Source of the DNA: Stutzerimonas nitrititolerans
GTDB lineage: Bacteria > Pseudomonadota > Gammaproteobacteria > Pseudomonadales > Pseudomonadaceae
Length of the DNA: 64,000 nt
Assembly: GCF_003696285.1 (NCBI RefSeq)
Contig: NZ_RFFL01000008.1
Coordinates: 124,001-188,000, forward strand
Direction of reading: 5' to 3'
A program made the translations under genes and the position numbers. Numbering within the stretch: the stretch's first letter is position 1; each line of letters begins with the position of its first letter. Under the pieces are notes generated by a model. It was given only the letters and a program-made list of their open reading frames with translations. It was not told where the DNA came from and did not search any database. Of the stretch, positions 56,455 to 64,000 are shown in pieces.

Positions 56455-57353
56455 AGACCCGGGGCAAAGGCGGCGCCGAGCGCGAGATCATCATCAAGCG
56501 CCGCGGCAAGAAGGGCCACGACGATGCGCACGGCGGCGCCTGGAAGGTAGCGTTTGCCGACTTCACCCTGGCCATGATGGCGTTGTTCATGGTTCTGTGG
56601 ATCGTGCAGCCGCGCATGGAGCTGTCCAACCCCTCCTATGGCGAACAGGAAAGCAACCCGCTGGTGGATGGAGGCGCGGGGATATTCGATGGCACCAGCA
56701 CTTCGCCGCTGGAGCTGGACGGTATCCCGGTTCGTCCGGCCCAGCCTGAGGTTACCCGCCGCGAGGAGCGGACCGAGGAGGATGGCAGCCTGCGCTACGG
56801 CTCCACCGAAGAGCTGAAGAAACTCGCCGAGCTGATGCGCGAGGTTGCCGGCGAGGTCGATGCGCTGGCCAATCTCGAGGTCGATGTGGTGCCACAGGGC
56901 TTGCGCATCCTGATCAAGGACGATCAGCAGCGCTTCATGTTCCAGCGTGGCAGCGCCACCCTGAATCCGCATTTCCGCAAACTGCTCGGTGTGCTGGCGG
57001 GTGTACTGGTGAAGGTCGACAACAAGCTGATCATCAGCGGCCACACCGACGCCATGCCTTATCGGCAGGGCAATGGCTACAACAACTGGAACCTGTCGGG
57101 TGATCGTGCGCTGCGGGCGCGACAGACACTGGTCGATGCAGGCCTGGCCGAACGCTCCGTACTGCAGGTGACGGCGCAAGCGGATGTCATGCCGTTACAC
57201 CCGGAAGATCCGCAGAATGGCGCCAACCGCCGGGTTGAAATCCTGCTGCTGACCGCTTCGGCCGAGGCCCTGTACGAGGAGCTGTTCGGCGATAGCTATG
57301 CGCGGGCACGCTTTTCCGAGAGTGGCGCGAGTTATCAGGCGCAGAGCCAGTAA
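56451..57353 (+). CDS. motB: Flagellar stator protein MotB (LafU)
   Basis: The 300-residue protein has a basic N-terminus and a single membrane helix with the ion-binding Asp37 (WKVAFADFTLAMMALFMVLW). An OmpA-like peptidoglycan-binding domain follows (LIISGHTDAMPYRQG, NGANRRVEILLL). The ATG overlaps the motA stop. It ends the large rightward operon. Confidence 0.96.
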   Translation: MKTRGKGGAEREIIIKRRGKKGHDDAHGGAWKVAFADFTLAMMALFMVLWIVQPRMELSNPSYGEQESNPLVDGGAGIFDGTSTSPLELDGIPVRPAQPEVTRREERTEEDGSLRYGSTEELKKLAELMREVAGEVDALANLEVDVVPQGLRILIKDDQQRFMFQRGSATLNPHFRKLLGVLAGVLVKVDNKLIISGHTDAMPYRQGNGYNNWNLSGDRALRARQTLVDAGLAERSVLQVTAQADVMPLHPEDPQNGANRRVEILLLTASAEALYEELFGDSYARARFSESGASYQAQSQ

Positions 57354-57373
57354 CGGTCATTCCGCCGCTGGTG

Positions 57374-57859
57374 TCAGGAGTCGCGGCGTGGGTGATCCTC
57401 GGCGCAGTAGACCTGGCGACTCTCGATCCCATAGAGGCAGGCGCCAACCTGGTCGAGGGTAACCTGGGCACCCCGGTGGCCGCCGTACAACAGGTTGAAC
57501 ATCAGTTGCTCGTCGATCTCGGACTCGGCCGACAGTCCGCTGATCTGGCGTTCCTCGACCAGCAGCTTGATACGCCCCTGCAGATCCCGCTCCACGCGCC
57601 CGGAGGCCTCAGCGATCAGGGCCGTGTTTCCGGTCATCGAATGGAAGCGGCCCTTGTCGAACACCAGGCTTTGGCTGATCGGAATGACACGACCGTCGCT
57701 CAGCAACACCTGGCCGCTGGCGTGGTAGTGGCCATCAAGGGTGGTAGCGAGACCGCCGGTCGTGCCCAGCGCTACGAAGGTCCAGAGCGGCAGGGTTGCT
57801 AGTGCTATCACGCCCAGCAGGCGCTTGTTCGACCAGGGAGTCTTTTCGTGGTCGTTCAT
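57374..57859 (-). CDS. ToxS-like single-pass periplasmic protein, partner of the adjacent ToxR-like regulator
   Basis: The 161-residue protein has a short cytoplasmic N-terminus, one membrane helix (LLGVIALATLPLWTFVALG, about residues 16-34) and a periplasmic domain with two cysteines near the end (GACLYGIESRQVYCAED). The ATG at 57859 overlaps the stop of the upstream winged-helix gene (ATGA). Topology, size and coupling match ToxS-type cofactors; sequence homology to ToxS was not established. Alternatively it is an unrelated membrane sensor. Confidence 0.65.
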   Translation of the reverse strand: MNDHEKTPWSNKRLLGVIALATLPLWTFVALGTTGGLATTLDGHYHASGQVLLSDGRVIPISQSLVFDKGRFHSMTGNTALIAEASGRVERDLQGRIKLLVEERQISGLSAESEIDEQLMFNLLYGGHRGAQVTLDQVGACLYGIESRQVYCAEDHPRRDS

Positions 57860-58716
57860 TTCAGACACTCGCGTAGGTGTTCGGTAGCCACAGCACGAAT
57901 CTGTTCCTTCTGAACCTTCAGCCAGTTGACTCCGCCGTTGCGCCGCAGACAGCGGATTTCATAAAAGCCCGGGGTCATGCTGACGATCAGTCGGGTCGGC
58001 TGGGCGCTCATCGCGCTCAGGCTGCGGATCAGCGATCCGGTTTCCCTGATCAGCGAGTCCAGCAGGGGCTGATTCGTCTCTACATAGAGCACGTCCAGTT
58101 CCTTGATCTGTCGATTGTGTGTGAGGAAAGGCTCTGAAGCCTGCTTCCCCAGATGCACGCCCAGAGCTGTCAGCCCTGCCAGTAGCGGCAGTCCAATTCC
58201 GGCGAGCAATACCTTTCGCCGCAGGGGGCGGGGGTGTCGCAGCGGAACGGGGTTTATCACGGGCCTTGCGCCCGGAGTGGGCAACTCGATCACCACGGTG
58301 CGCCTGGCAGCAGGCGCTTCCACTGGTGGGGTCTTGGCTTGTTCCATGTCATGCAGGTATTGCGGGTTGAACAAGTAACCGCGACGAGGCAGTGTCTGGA
58401 TGATCTGGTTGCTATCGTCGAACAAGGCCTGGCGCAGGGTGTAGATCTGTTGATTGAGGCTGCCCTGCCCGACGACTCGACCTTCCCAGGCGTAGCTCAT
58501 CAATTCTTCGCGCGAAACCACCTCGCCCGGTGCCTGCAGCAATTTCTCGAGTACACGGCTGCCGGAAAACCCGAGGTCGAGGATTTTCTCCTGTTCATCG
58601 CTGATGACAAGCTGAAACAGCGCGCGGTCGAAGCGAGCCGAACAGCCGTCTCGGCCCGTTTTCAAGAAAGGGCAAATGAAGGCATCGGTGGCCTGAGGGG
58701 GCGTAGATGAGGTCAT
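57856..58716 (-). CDS. ToxR-like transmembrane winged-helix transcriptional regulator
   Basis: The 286-residue protein has an OmpR/ToxR-type winged helix at about residues 40-115 (SREELMSYAWEGRVVGQGSLNQQIYTLR, ending TLPRRGYLF), a proline-rich linker and one membrane helix near 165-185 (VLLAGIGLPLLAGLTALGVHL). The periplasmic domain has two cysteines (YEIRCLRRNGG and EHLREC). It lies inside the lateral flagellar island next to the flagellin gene. Enterobacterial Flag-2 loci carry a transmembrane regulator, LafZ, at a comparable place. The ATG at 58716 is preferred to a TTG three codons upstream. Confidence 0.85.
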   Translation of the reverse strand: MTSSTPPQATDAFICPFLKTGRDGCSARFDRALFQLVISDEQEKILDLGFSGSRVLEKLLQAPGEVVSREELMSYAWEGRVVGQGSLNQQIYTLRQALFDDSNQIIQTLPRRGYLFNPQYLHDMEQAKTPPVEAPAARRTVVIELPTPGARPVINPVPLRHPRPLRRKVLLAGIGLPLLAGLTALGVHLGKQASEPFLTHNRQIKELDVLYVETNQPLLDSLIRETGSLIRSLSAMSAQPTRLIVSMTPGFYEIRCLRRNGGVNWLKVQKEQIRAVATEHLRECLK

Positions 58717-58725
58717 GAGCGCCAA

Positions 58726-59055
58726 ACAAAAGAATAGAGAGCAGTTGTGACGTAGTCTGCAAATGCGGCGGCATATTGGCGCCGTTTTTTTGATACTACA
58801 AGCGGCTTGTTACAGTAATTTGCCGAGCGGGCGCTGGCTAAAGCTCTTTCCCGAGCTTCTGGGATGCGCAGATGTGCCATGCAAAACGGAAATCTGAAGC
58901 CGTTATTGGGCACATCTAGTGTTTGCGATAGCCGCTTCTTGAGCGGGCCGCCATTTGTCGGGTGCGCACGATTCCGAGTGTTGGAAACGGGAAAGCCCCG
59001 AACCAGTCGGGGCTTTCGATGGCTGATCGTTGCGATCGCCGGTGTCGCTTGAGGC
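58726..59055. other. Intergenic region between the ToxR-like gene and the flagellin gene
   Basis: This stretch of about 340 bp holds the flagellin terminator and, towards 58726-58850, an AT-rich part that should contain the ToxR-like promoter. No gene or motif shared with the other flagellar promoters was seen. Confidence 0.5.
58992..59016 (-). terminator. Rho-independent terminator of the flagellin gene
   Basis: AAAGCCCCGA (58992-59001) and TCGGGGCTTT (59007-59016) form a perfect 10-bp stem with a 5-nt loop, 40 bp after the flagellin stop. Confidence 0.85.
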
Positions 59056-59892
59056 TTAGCCCAGCAGGCCCATGACCATGCCAGGCATCTGGCCGGCTTG
59101 TTTGAGCATGGAGATGCCGGACTGCATGAGCATGGAGTTCTTGCTCATGTTGGCGCTTTCCATGGCGAAGTCGGCATCCATGATGCGGCCCTTGGCCATC
59201 TCGGTGTTGTCCTTCATGTTCGCCAGGTTGTTGCTGGTGTGGTTCAGGCGGTTGATGGTCGCGCCAAACTGGGCGCGCATCGAACCGACTTCGTTCAGTG
59301 CGGTTTCCAGGCCAGTGATGGCAGCGCCGGCAGTTGTGGCGGAGGCGAGCGACAGGGCCTGAACGGTGGTGGTCAGGGTGGTTGTCAGGGTGCCGATATC
59401 GGTGCTGACATCGAATGCCATGGTCTCAGCTGCGCTCGCACCGATCTGGAAGTTGACCGCAGCAGCCAGTTTGGTGGTGAACAGGTTTTCACCCGCGTAC
59501 TTGGTGTTGTTGAAGATGTTGGTCAGCTCTTCGCCCAGGGCATCGAACTCGGCCTGAAGAGAGGTGCGGTCGGCTGCGGTGTTGGTGTCGTTCGCCGCCT
59601 GGGTCGACAGATCCTTCATGCGCTGCAGGATGTCGGTAGTTTCGCTGAACGCGCCTTCGGCGGTCTGCAGCATGGAAACCGCATCGCTGGTGTTGCGCAT
59701 GGCAACGCCCATGCCACGGCTCTGAGCGTTCAGGCGAGTGGCGATCTGCAGACCGGCGGCATCATCGGCGGCAGAGTTGATGCGCAGGCCGGTGCCCAGG
59801 CGCTGCTGGTTGGTGGCCAGTGCGTTGTTGGACTTGTTAAGAGCGGTGTTGGTGGTCAGGGCGGAATAGTTCGTGTGAATGGACAGAGCCAT
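59056..59892 (-). CDS. lafA: Lateral flagellin LafA
   Basis: The 278-residue flagellin has conserved D0/D1 ends (ALSIHTNYSALTTNTALNKSNNAL, and MSKNSMLMQSGISMLKQAGQMPGMVMGLLG at the C-terminus, with LKQAGQMPGMVMGLLG clear). It has a very short central region, typical of lateral flagellins and much shorter than many polar ones. The ATG at 59892 gives MALSIHTN; three upstream codons are excluded. It has its own LafS-type promoter and a terminator. Confidence 0.96.
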   Translation of the reverse strand: MALSIHTNYSALTTNTALNKSNNALATNQQRLGTGLRINSAADDAAGLQIATRLNAQSRGMGVAMRNTSDAVSMLQTAEGAFSETTDILQRMKDLSTQAANDTNTAADRTSLQAEFDALGEELTNIFNNTKYAGENLFTTKLAAAVNFQIGASAAETMAFDVSTDIGTLTTTLTTTVQALSLASATTAGAAITGLETALNEVGSMRAQFGATINRLNHTSNNLANMKDNTEMAKGRIMDADFAMESANMSKNSMLMQSGISMLKQAGQMPGMVMGLLG

Positions 59893-59954
59893 GGTGATCA
59901 TCCTTCGTGCTAAGTGGGCTTTTAGGAGCTGGCTTGACTGCCTGCTGAAGGATT

Positions 59955-59983
59955 AGGGCGACAGGCTCGGAGAGGGGATTAAA
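59955..59983 (-). promoter_or_regulatory. Candidate LafS (sigma28-type) promoter of lafA
   Basis: Read on the minus strand: TTTAATCCCC (59983-59974), 11 bp, GTCGCCCT. The spacing and both boxes match the fliD element, and TTTAA-N16-GTCGC also matches flgM. The box ends about 65 bp before the ATG. Confidence 0.6.
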
Positions 59984-60066
59984 TCCTGACGTCAAAATAT
60001 TTTTCGCGTTTCAAGCCCGGCTCAGGCAAATCGTTGCTGGTAGCCTCCCGTCCGCAGCTCTCCCCC

Positions 60067-60828
60067 CTAGAAGGTACTCGTCACCACGCCTTCCTCCACC
60101 ACCTTCGCATCGATCACCTTGCCGCTACGTACGTTGCGCACCCGGATGATTTCGTCGGGCAGGCCGTCGCTAAGGGCTTCGCCGGAGGTGGAGGCTTCGA
60201 TACCGTCCTGGCTGGCAACGATCTTCACCGGTTGCCCGCGCTTGACCGCCATGGGCTGTTCGAGCAACGCCGGGGTGATGGTCTGTCCGGCGCGTATGCG
60301 GCGCTTGGCAGCCATGCCGATCACCTCGCTTGGGCGGTTGTAGTAGCCGCGCCGGGCATTGGCGATGTTGATGCGCTGCAGTTCGATATCGTCAGCGTCG
60401 ATGGTCTGGCCGCGTTCGATGATGCTTTCGGCATGCACGACAGGCAGCAAAACATGGGCGTACGCCGTTGCCTTCAGCGACCAGCTCGGCGCCTCGGGGC
60501 AGCGGATCTCCAGTTGTTGCCGTTCCATGGCCGATGCGGCTCCGCCGGTGGCGCGAATTCGCAAGGGTGCGACACAAATCGAGTGGTTGCGCGCGTCGGC
60601 CGGCAGATCCATTTCATAGCGCAGTTGCATGCCTTGCCAACCCTGGCGCTCCGCCTGCTGCGCAAGCATGGTGCTCAGGTGTTGCTCCACTGCCTTCTGG
60701 ATCTGAACGGTAGCGTCGGCTTGTGCCTGCAGGGGCGAGATCAGCACGAGCGCGAGCAGGGTTAGCCAGGCGGAAGCCGTTTTTCCGCTTGCCGGCCGAA
60801 CGACTTCTCGATGCGGAAGCAATGGCAC
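60067..60828 (-). CDS. flgA: Flagellar P-ring assembly chaperone FlgA (lateral system)
   Basis: The periplasmic protein has a signal peptide (TASAWLTLLALVLISPLQAQA) and the C-terminal SAF/FlgA domain (AMAVKRGQPVKIVA, MAAKRRIRAGQTI). The open frame continues upstream to 61005 across the flgB start. I choose the GTG at 60828 (253 aa) because it puts the signal peptide near the N-terminus; the true start is uncertain. It is divergent from flgB. Confidence 0.88.
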   Translation of the reverse strand: MPLLPHREVVRPASGKTASAWLTLLALVLISPLQAQADATVQIQKAVEQHLSTMLAQQAERQGWQGMQLRYEMDLPADARNHSICVAPLRIRATGGAASAMERQQLEIRCPEAPSWSLKATAYAHVLLPVVHAESIIERGQTIDADDIELQRINIANARRGYYNRPSEVIGMAAKRRIRAGQTITPALLEQPMAVKRGQPVKIVASQDGIEASTSGEALSDGLPDEIIRVRNVRSGKVIDAKVVEEGVVTSTF

Positions 60829-60893
60829 TGAAAGGCTTTCGGATGAGCTGATTTTTTCAATATAAAACAAGGGTTTACCCGTATTTATCGGTT

Positions 60894-60908
60894 CGGCATG
60901 GTTCCTGC
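60894..60908 (+). promoter_or_regulatory. Candidate sigma54 -24/-12 promoter of flgB
   Basis: CGGCATGGTTCCTGC keeps the GG-N10-GC core and matches most of TGGCACG-N4-TTGC (mismatches at three positions). It lies about 60 bp upstream of the flgB ATG in the short region shared with flgA. Confidence 0.4.
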
Positions 60909-60969
60909 TATCAACCCGGCAGACTGTGGGCTGTCGTTCGGCCCGCTCGTGCGGTGAAGGTATCGGTGA

Positions 60970-61335
60970 ATGAGTATACGGATTGATGAAGCCCTGGGCG
61001 TTCACGAACGCGCCCTGGCGTTGCGCATGCAGCGCAGCGAGATTCTCGCGGCGAACCTGGCTAACGAAGACACCCCCGGCTTCCAGGCGCGGGATATCGA
61101 CTTCAGCAAGGAAATGCAGCGCCTGGAAAGCGCCATCTCGCCGCGCATCAGCACGACCGGCACCGACCCGCGCCTGCTGTTCCGTGTACCGGGCCAGGCC
61201 TCGCAGGATGGCAACACCGTCGAGCTATCGACCGAGCAGGCGCAGTTCTCGCGCAACTCCATGGATTTCCAGACCAGCCTGACCTTCGTCACGATGAAAT
61301 TCCGTGGTTTGAAGCAGGCCATCGAGGGACGTTGA
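60970..61335 (+). CDS. flgB: Flagellar rod protein FlgB (lateral system)
   Basis: The 121-residue rod protein has the N-terminal motif RSEILAANLANEDTPGFQARDIDF, seen as ILAANLANEDTPGF, and a C-terminal helix (SRNSMDFQTSLTFVTMKFRGLK). It is the first gene of the rightward rod/hook operon. Confidence 0.95.
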   Translation: MSIRIDEALGVHERALALRMQRSEILAANLANEDTPGFQARDIDFSKEMQRLESAISPRISTTGTDPRLLFRVPGQASQDGNTVELSTEQAQFSRNSMDFQTSLTFVTMKFRGLKQAIEGR

Positions 61336-61339
61336 GGCC

Positions 61340-61768
61340 ATGTCATTCGACTCCATCTACCGCATCGCCGGCTCGGCGATGAACGCCCAGACCGTGCGTC
61401 TCAATACCGTGGCCAGCAACCTGGCCAATACCGACTCGGCAGCCGCCAACCCGGCCGACGTTTACCAGGCGCGCAAGCCGATGTTCGCCGCGGTGTACGA
61501 GAACAACTCGCTGACCCGTGGCGTCGGCCTCGGCGGCGCCCATGTGCAGGTGCTCGACGTGGTCACCTCGGGTGCCGAACCCAAGCGCCGCTACGAGCCG
61601 GGCAATCCGCTGGCCGATGGCGAGGGCTATGTCTACTACCCCGATATCAATCAGATCGAAGAGATGACCGACATGATGTCGGCCACACGCAGCTTCGAGA
61701 CCGGCGTCGAGGTGCTCAACCGTGTGAAAAGCATGCAGCAGAGCCTGCTGCGGCTAGGAGAAGCCTGA
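61340..61768 (+). CDS. flgC: Flagellar rod protein FlgC (lateral system)
   Basis: The 142-residue protein has the rod/hook N-terminal motif LNTVASNLANTDSA and the C-terminal motif SATRSFETGVEVLNRVKSM. It lies 4 bp after flgB and overlaps flgD by one base. Confidence 0.95.
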   Translation: MSFDSIYRIAGSAMNAQTVRLNTVASNLANTDSAAANPADVYQARKPMFAAVYENNSLTRGVGLGGAHVQVLDVVTSGAEPKRRYEPGNPLADGEGYVYYPDINQIEEMTDMMSATRSFETGVEVLNRVKSMQQSLLRLGEA

Positions 61769-62448
61769 TGTCGACCGTTAATTCCGTAATGGACAGCAGC
61801 CTGGACGGTAACTCCATCGACCAGGTCAAGCGGGCAGTGAACGTCAGCGATGCCGCCACGATGGAGAACAACTTCATCAGCCTGATGGTCGCGCAGATCC
61901 AGAATCAGGACCCGACCAAGCCGGTGGATAGCACTGAGTTTCTCAACCAGTACTCGGCGATGTCGCAGGTCAAGAGCATGGAAAACATGTCCAGCCTGAT
62001 GCAGAGCAACCTGGTGCTGACCGACAACCTGCAGACGCTGACCGCCGCCGGCCTGGTCGGCCAGCAGGTGAGCGTCGCGGTCGAGTCGCTGGACCTCGAC
62101 GGACAGGCCGTCAATGGCCAGTTCGAGCTGGGCCACGCTTCGACCCGCACGGCGTTGCTGCTGACCGATTCCAATGGCACGCAGACGCGCATCGAGCTGG
62201 GCGGCCAATCCGCCGGCAAGGTGCCCTTCACCATCGACCCGGCAAAGCTCGGGCTTCCGGACGGCCAGTACAGCGTCAGTGTCGAGACGGAAAGCGGCGA
62301 GTTCCCGCAGGTGGAAGTGGCCGGTGAAGTCAGCAACGTGCGCGTCAGCGCCGAGGGGCCGGTGTTGCAGGTGAAGGGCGTCGGCTCGGTGCCCTTCTAC
62401 AACATTCTCGAGTTTGCCCAGACCGAGGTCGGCCTGCTCGGCGGCTGA
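61768..62448 (+). CDS. flgD: Flagellar hook assembly scaffold FlgD (lateral system)
   Basis: The 226-residue protein caps the growing hook. It has the conserved FISLMVAQIQNQDPTKPVDSTEFLNQYSAMSQV segment (FISLMVAQIQNQDPTKP visible at about residue 37) and a C-terminal FlgD Ig-like domain (GQYSVSVETESGEFPQVEV). Confidence 0.94.
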   Translation: MSTVNSVMDSSLDGNSIDQVKRAVNVSDAATMENNFISLMVAQIQNQDPTKPVDSTEFLNQYSAMSQVKSMENMSSLMQSNLVLTDNLQTLTAAGLVGQQVSVAVESLDLDGQAVNGQFELGHASTRTALLLTDSNGTQTRIELGGQSAGKVPFTIDPAKLGLPDGQYSVSVETESGEFPQVEVAGEVSNVRVSAEGPVLQVKGVGSVPFYNILEFAQTEVGLLGG

Positions 62449-62492
62449 GCCCACGCCCGCCTGTCATCCACTTATCGCATCGAGATCAGCCC

Positions 62493-63683
62493 ATGAGCTT
62501 CAATATCGCCCTGACCGGTCTGTCCGCCGTCAACGAACAACTCAACACCATCGGCAACAACATCGCCAACTCCGGCACCGTCGGCTTCAAGTCCTCGCGT
62601 ACCGATTTCGGCAGCCTCTATGCCGAAAGCCAGGCGATGGGCGTCGAGGTCACCGGCACCACCCAGAGCATCAGCCAGGGCGGCGCGCTGACCACCACCA
62701 ACCGCAGCCTCGATCTGGCGATTTCTGGCGGCGGCTTCTTCGTCACCCGCGCCAGCAACGGCGACATCTCCTACACCCGTGCAGGCGTGTTCGGCACCGA
62801 CAAGGACAGCTACCTGACCAACAGCCTCGGCCAACGCCTGCAGGGCTATCCGGCCGATGCCACGGGCAATCTGCAGACAGGTACCGTCAGCGACCTGCAG
62901 CTGACGTCCGGCGGGATTCCGGCCAAGGCCACCGACGCCCTGAGTTTCGTTGCCAATCTTGACGCGAACCAGGACGTGCCCGCCGTGGCCTTCGACCCGC
63001 TGGCGGCGGACAGCTACAACTCCACCTACACCACCAAGCTGTTCGACTCTCAGGGCAAGGAACACACCCTGACCCAGTATTTCGTAAAGACCGCCGACAA
63101 CACCTGGAACGCCCATTACTACGTCGACGGTACCGCACTGCCGGGAGCGCCCCAGGCGCTGACGTTCGACGGCGCCGGCACGCTCACCGCGCCGATCGGC
63201 ACGGTCGCGCTGACCGCGACGCCGGGCGGCGGCGTCGATCCGCTGAACATCCAGCTCGACTACAGCGGCACCAGCCAGTACGGCTCCGAATTCAGTGTGA
63301 CCGGCAACCGCGCCACCGGATACGCCGCGGGCGAGCAGACCGGCATGAGCGTCGAGAAGGACGGCAAGGTCTACGCCAGCTATTCCAATGGTGAGCGCCT
63401 GTTGCAAGGCCAAGTGGTACTGGCCAGCTTCGTCAACGCCGAAGGTCTGAAGAACATCAGCGGCACCGCCTGGACCGAAACTGCCGCCTCGGGCACGGCC
63501 ATGCTTGGTGCGCCGGGTGTCGGCCAGTATGGCAGCCTGGCGTCTGGCGCGCTGGAAAGCTCCAACGTCGACCTGACCCAGCAACTGGTGGGTCTGATGG
63601 AAGGCCAGCGCAACTACCAGGCCAACACCCAGGTGATTTCCACCAACAAGGAACTGACCCAGGTTCTGTTCAACGCCATCTGA
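62493..63683 (+). CDS. flgE: Flagellar hook protein FlgE (lateral system)
   Basis: The 396-residue hook subunit has the N-terminal motif MSFNIALTGLSAVNEQLNTIGNNIANSGTVGFK (IGNNIANSGTVGFKSSR clear) and the C-terminal QLVGLMEGQRNYQANTQVI helix. The D1/D2 domains lie between. It follows flgD by 44 bp. Confidence 0.96.
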   Translation: MSFNIALTGLSAVNEQLNTIGNNIANSGTVGFKSSRTDFGSLYAESQAMGVEVTGTTQSISQGGALTTTNRSLDLAISGGGFFVTRASNGDISYTRAGVFGTDKDSYLTNSLGQRLQGYPADATGNLQTGTVSDLQLTSGGIPAKATDALSFVANLDANQDVPAVAFDPLAADSYNSTYTTKLFDSQGKEHTLTQYFVKTADNTWNAHYYVDGTALPGAPQALTFDGAGTLTAPIGTVALTATPGGGVDPLNIQLDYSGTSQYGSEFSVTGNRATGYAAGEQTGMSVEKDGKVYASYSNGERLLQGQVVLASFVNAEGLKNISGTAWTETAASGTAMLGAPGVGQYGSLASGALESSNVDLTQQLVGLMEGQRNYQANTQVISTNKELTQVLFNAI

Positions 63684-63692
63684 GGCTGATTC

Positions 63693-64000
63693 ATGGATCG
63701 TTTGGGATACACGGCGATGACCGCCGCCAGCCGCACGATGATGTCGCTGACGGTGCGCTCGAACAACCTTGCCAACGTCAACACGCCCGGTTTTCGCGCC
63801 GACATGGAGCGTGCCCAGGCGGTCGCGGTCGAGGGTTATGGCTACGACAGCCGGCACATGGCGGTGGTGCAGAACAACGGCGTCAACCTGGCAGCCGGCC
63901 CACTGATGGCTACCGGCCGCGAGCTGGACTTCGCCGTCAAGGGCACCGGCCTGATCGTGCTGCAGGACGGCGAGGGCGAGGCCTATACCCGTCAGGGCAG
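63693..64000 (+). CDS. flgF: Flagellar rod protein FlgF (lateral system), 3' end beyond window
   Basis: The gene starts 9 bp after flgE and runs off the right edge. The visible 102 residues begin MDRLGYTAMTAASRTMMSL and include the rod motif RSNNLANVNTPGFRADMERAQ and the FlgF-type segment ELDFAVKGTGLIVLQDGEGEAYTRQG, seen as DFAVKGTGLIVLQDGEGE. Position after flgE fits FlgF. Confidence 0.92.
   Translation, partial: MDRLGYTAMTAASRTMMSLTVRSNNLANVNTPGFRADMERAQAVAVEGYGYDSRHMAVVQNNGVNLAAGPLMATGRELDFAVKGTGLIVLQDGEGEAYTRQG

Noticed and set aside
1..64000. CRISPR arrays, tRNA or rRNA genes, prophage genes, insertion sequences with a transposase
   Set aside because: I looked for regularly spaced repeats, tRNA-like folds and transposase or integrase motifs on both strands and found none that held up.

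Overview
The window reads as a chromosomal segment of a high-GC gammaproteobacterium, almost certainly a Pseudomonas. The reasons are the DUF2388 paralogues (a family I know mainly from Pseudomonas), an oxyR-recG-HDOD block, an Xcp-type type II secretion operon, split pntAa-pntAb-pntB genes and several Pseudomonas-style dispersed palindromic repeats. A second, lateral-type flagellar system suggests the P. mendocina/oleovorans/alcaligenes side of the genus, but that placement is inference.

Layout. Positions 1-6506 hold the 3' part of a vgrG, a large VgrG-linked putative effector (VasX/BTH_I2691-like) and a DUF6708 membrane protein, joined by ATGA overlaps: a type VI secretion cargo cassette. 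Positions 6597-9874 carry, on the minus strand, a DUF1127 protein, three tandem DUF2388 secreted proteins and a DUF4105 (Lnb-like) periplasmic protein. A yeiH-type exporter and its divergent LysR regulator follow (10028-12004), then proton-translocating transhydrogenase pntAa-pntAb-pntB (12066-14969, minus). The type II secretion operon gspE-gspM (15655-23337) contains the ATPase, inner-membrane platform and all five pseudopilins, but no gspC or gspD. Next are an HDOD protein, recG and oxyR (23376-27849, minus), an SDR protein, a zinc alcohol dehydrogenase, a small membrane protein, an AEC transporter, a methyltransferase with a haem-oxygenase-like protein, a small acidic/basic ORF and a PilZ protein.

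From 35434 to the right edge lies an almost complete secondary (lateral/Laf-type) flagellar island. Export and switch genes flhA-flhB-fliR-fliQ-fliP-fliN-fliM run leftwards. A sigma54 activator (LafK type) diverges from fliM and leads fliE-F-G-H-I-J, flgM-flgN, fliD-fliS-fliT-like-fliK-fliL-fliA (LafS)-motA-motB. Then come a ToxR/ToxS-like transmembrane regulator pair, a short flagellin (LafA), flgA, and the rod/hook operon flgB-C-D-E-F, which is cut by the window end. No fliO, flhF, flhG or chemotaxis genes are present. A repeat-filled interval of about 1 kb separates fliP from fliQ.

Regulatory signals visible in the sequence tie the island together. flgM, fliD and the flagellin gene share a TTTAA-N16-GTCGC element that fits a LafS (sigma28-type) promoter. 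Sigma54-like -24/-12 elements precede lafK and flgB. A nested palindrome sits in the fliM/lafK divergent region. The most noteworthy leads are the ToxR/S-like pair inside the flagellar island, the shared late-promoter element, the repeat inserted in frame in vgrG, and the DUF4105/DUF2388 locus.
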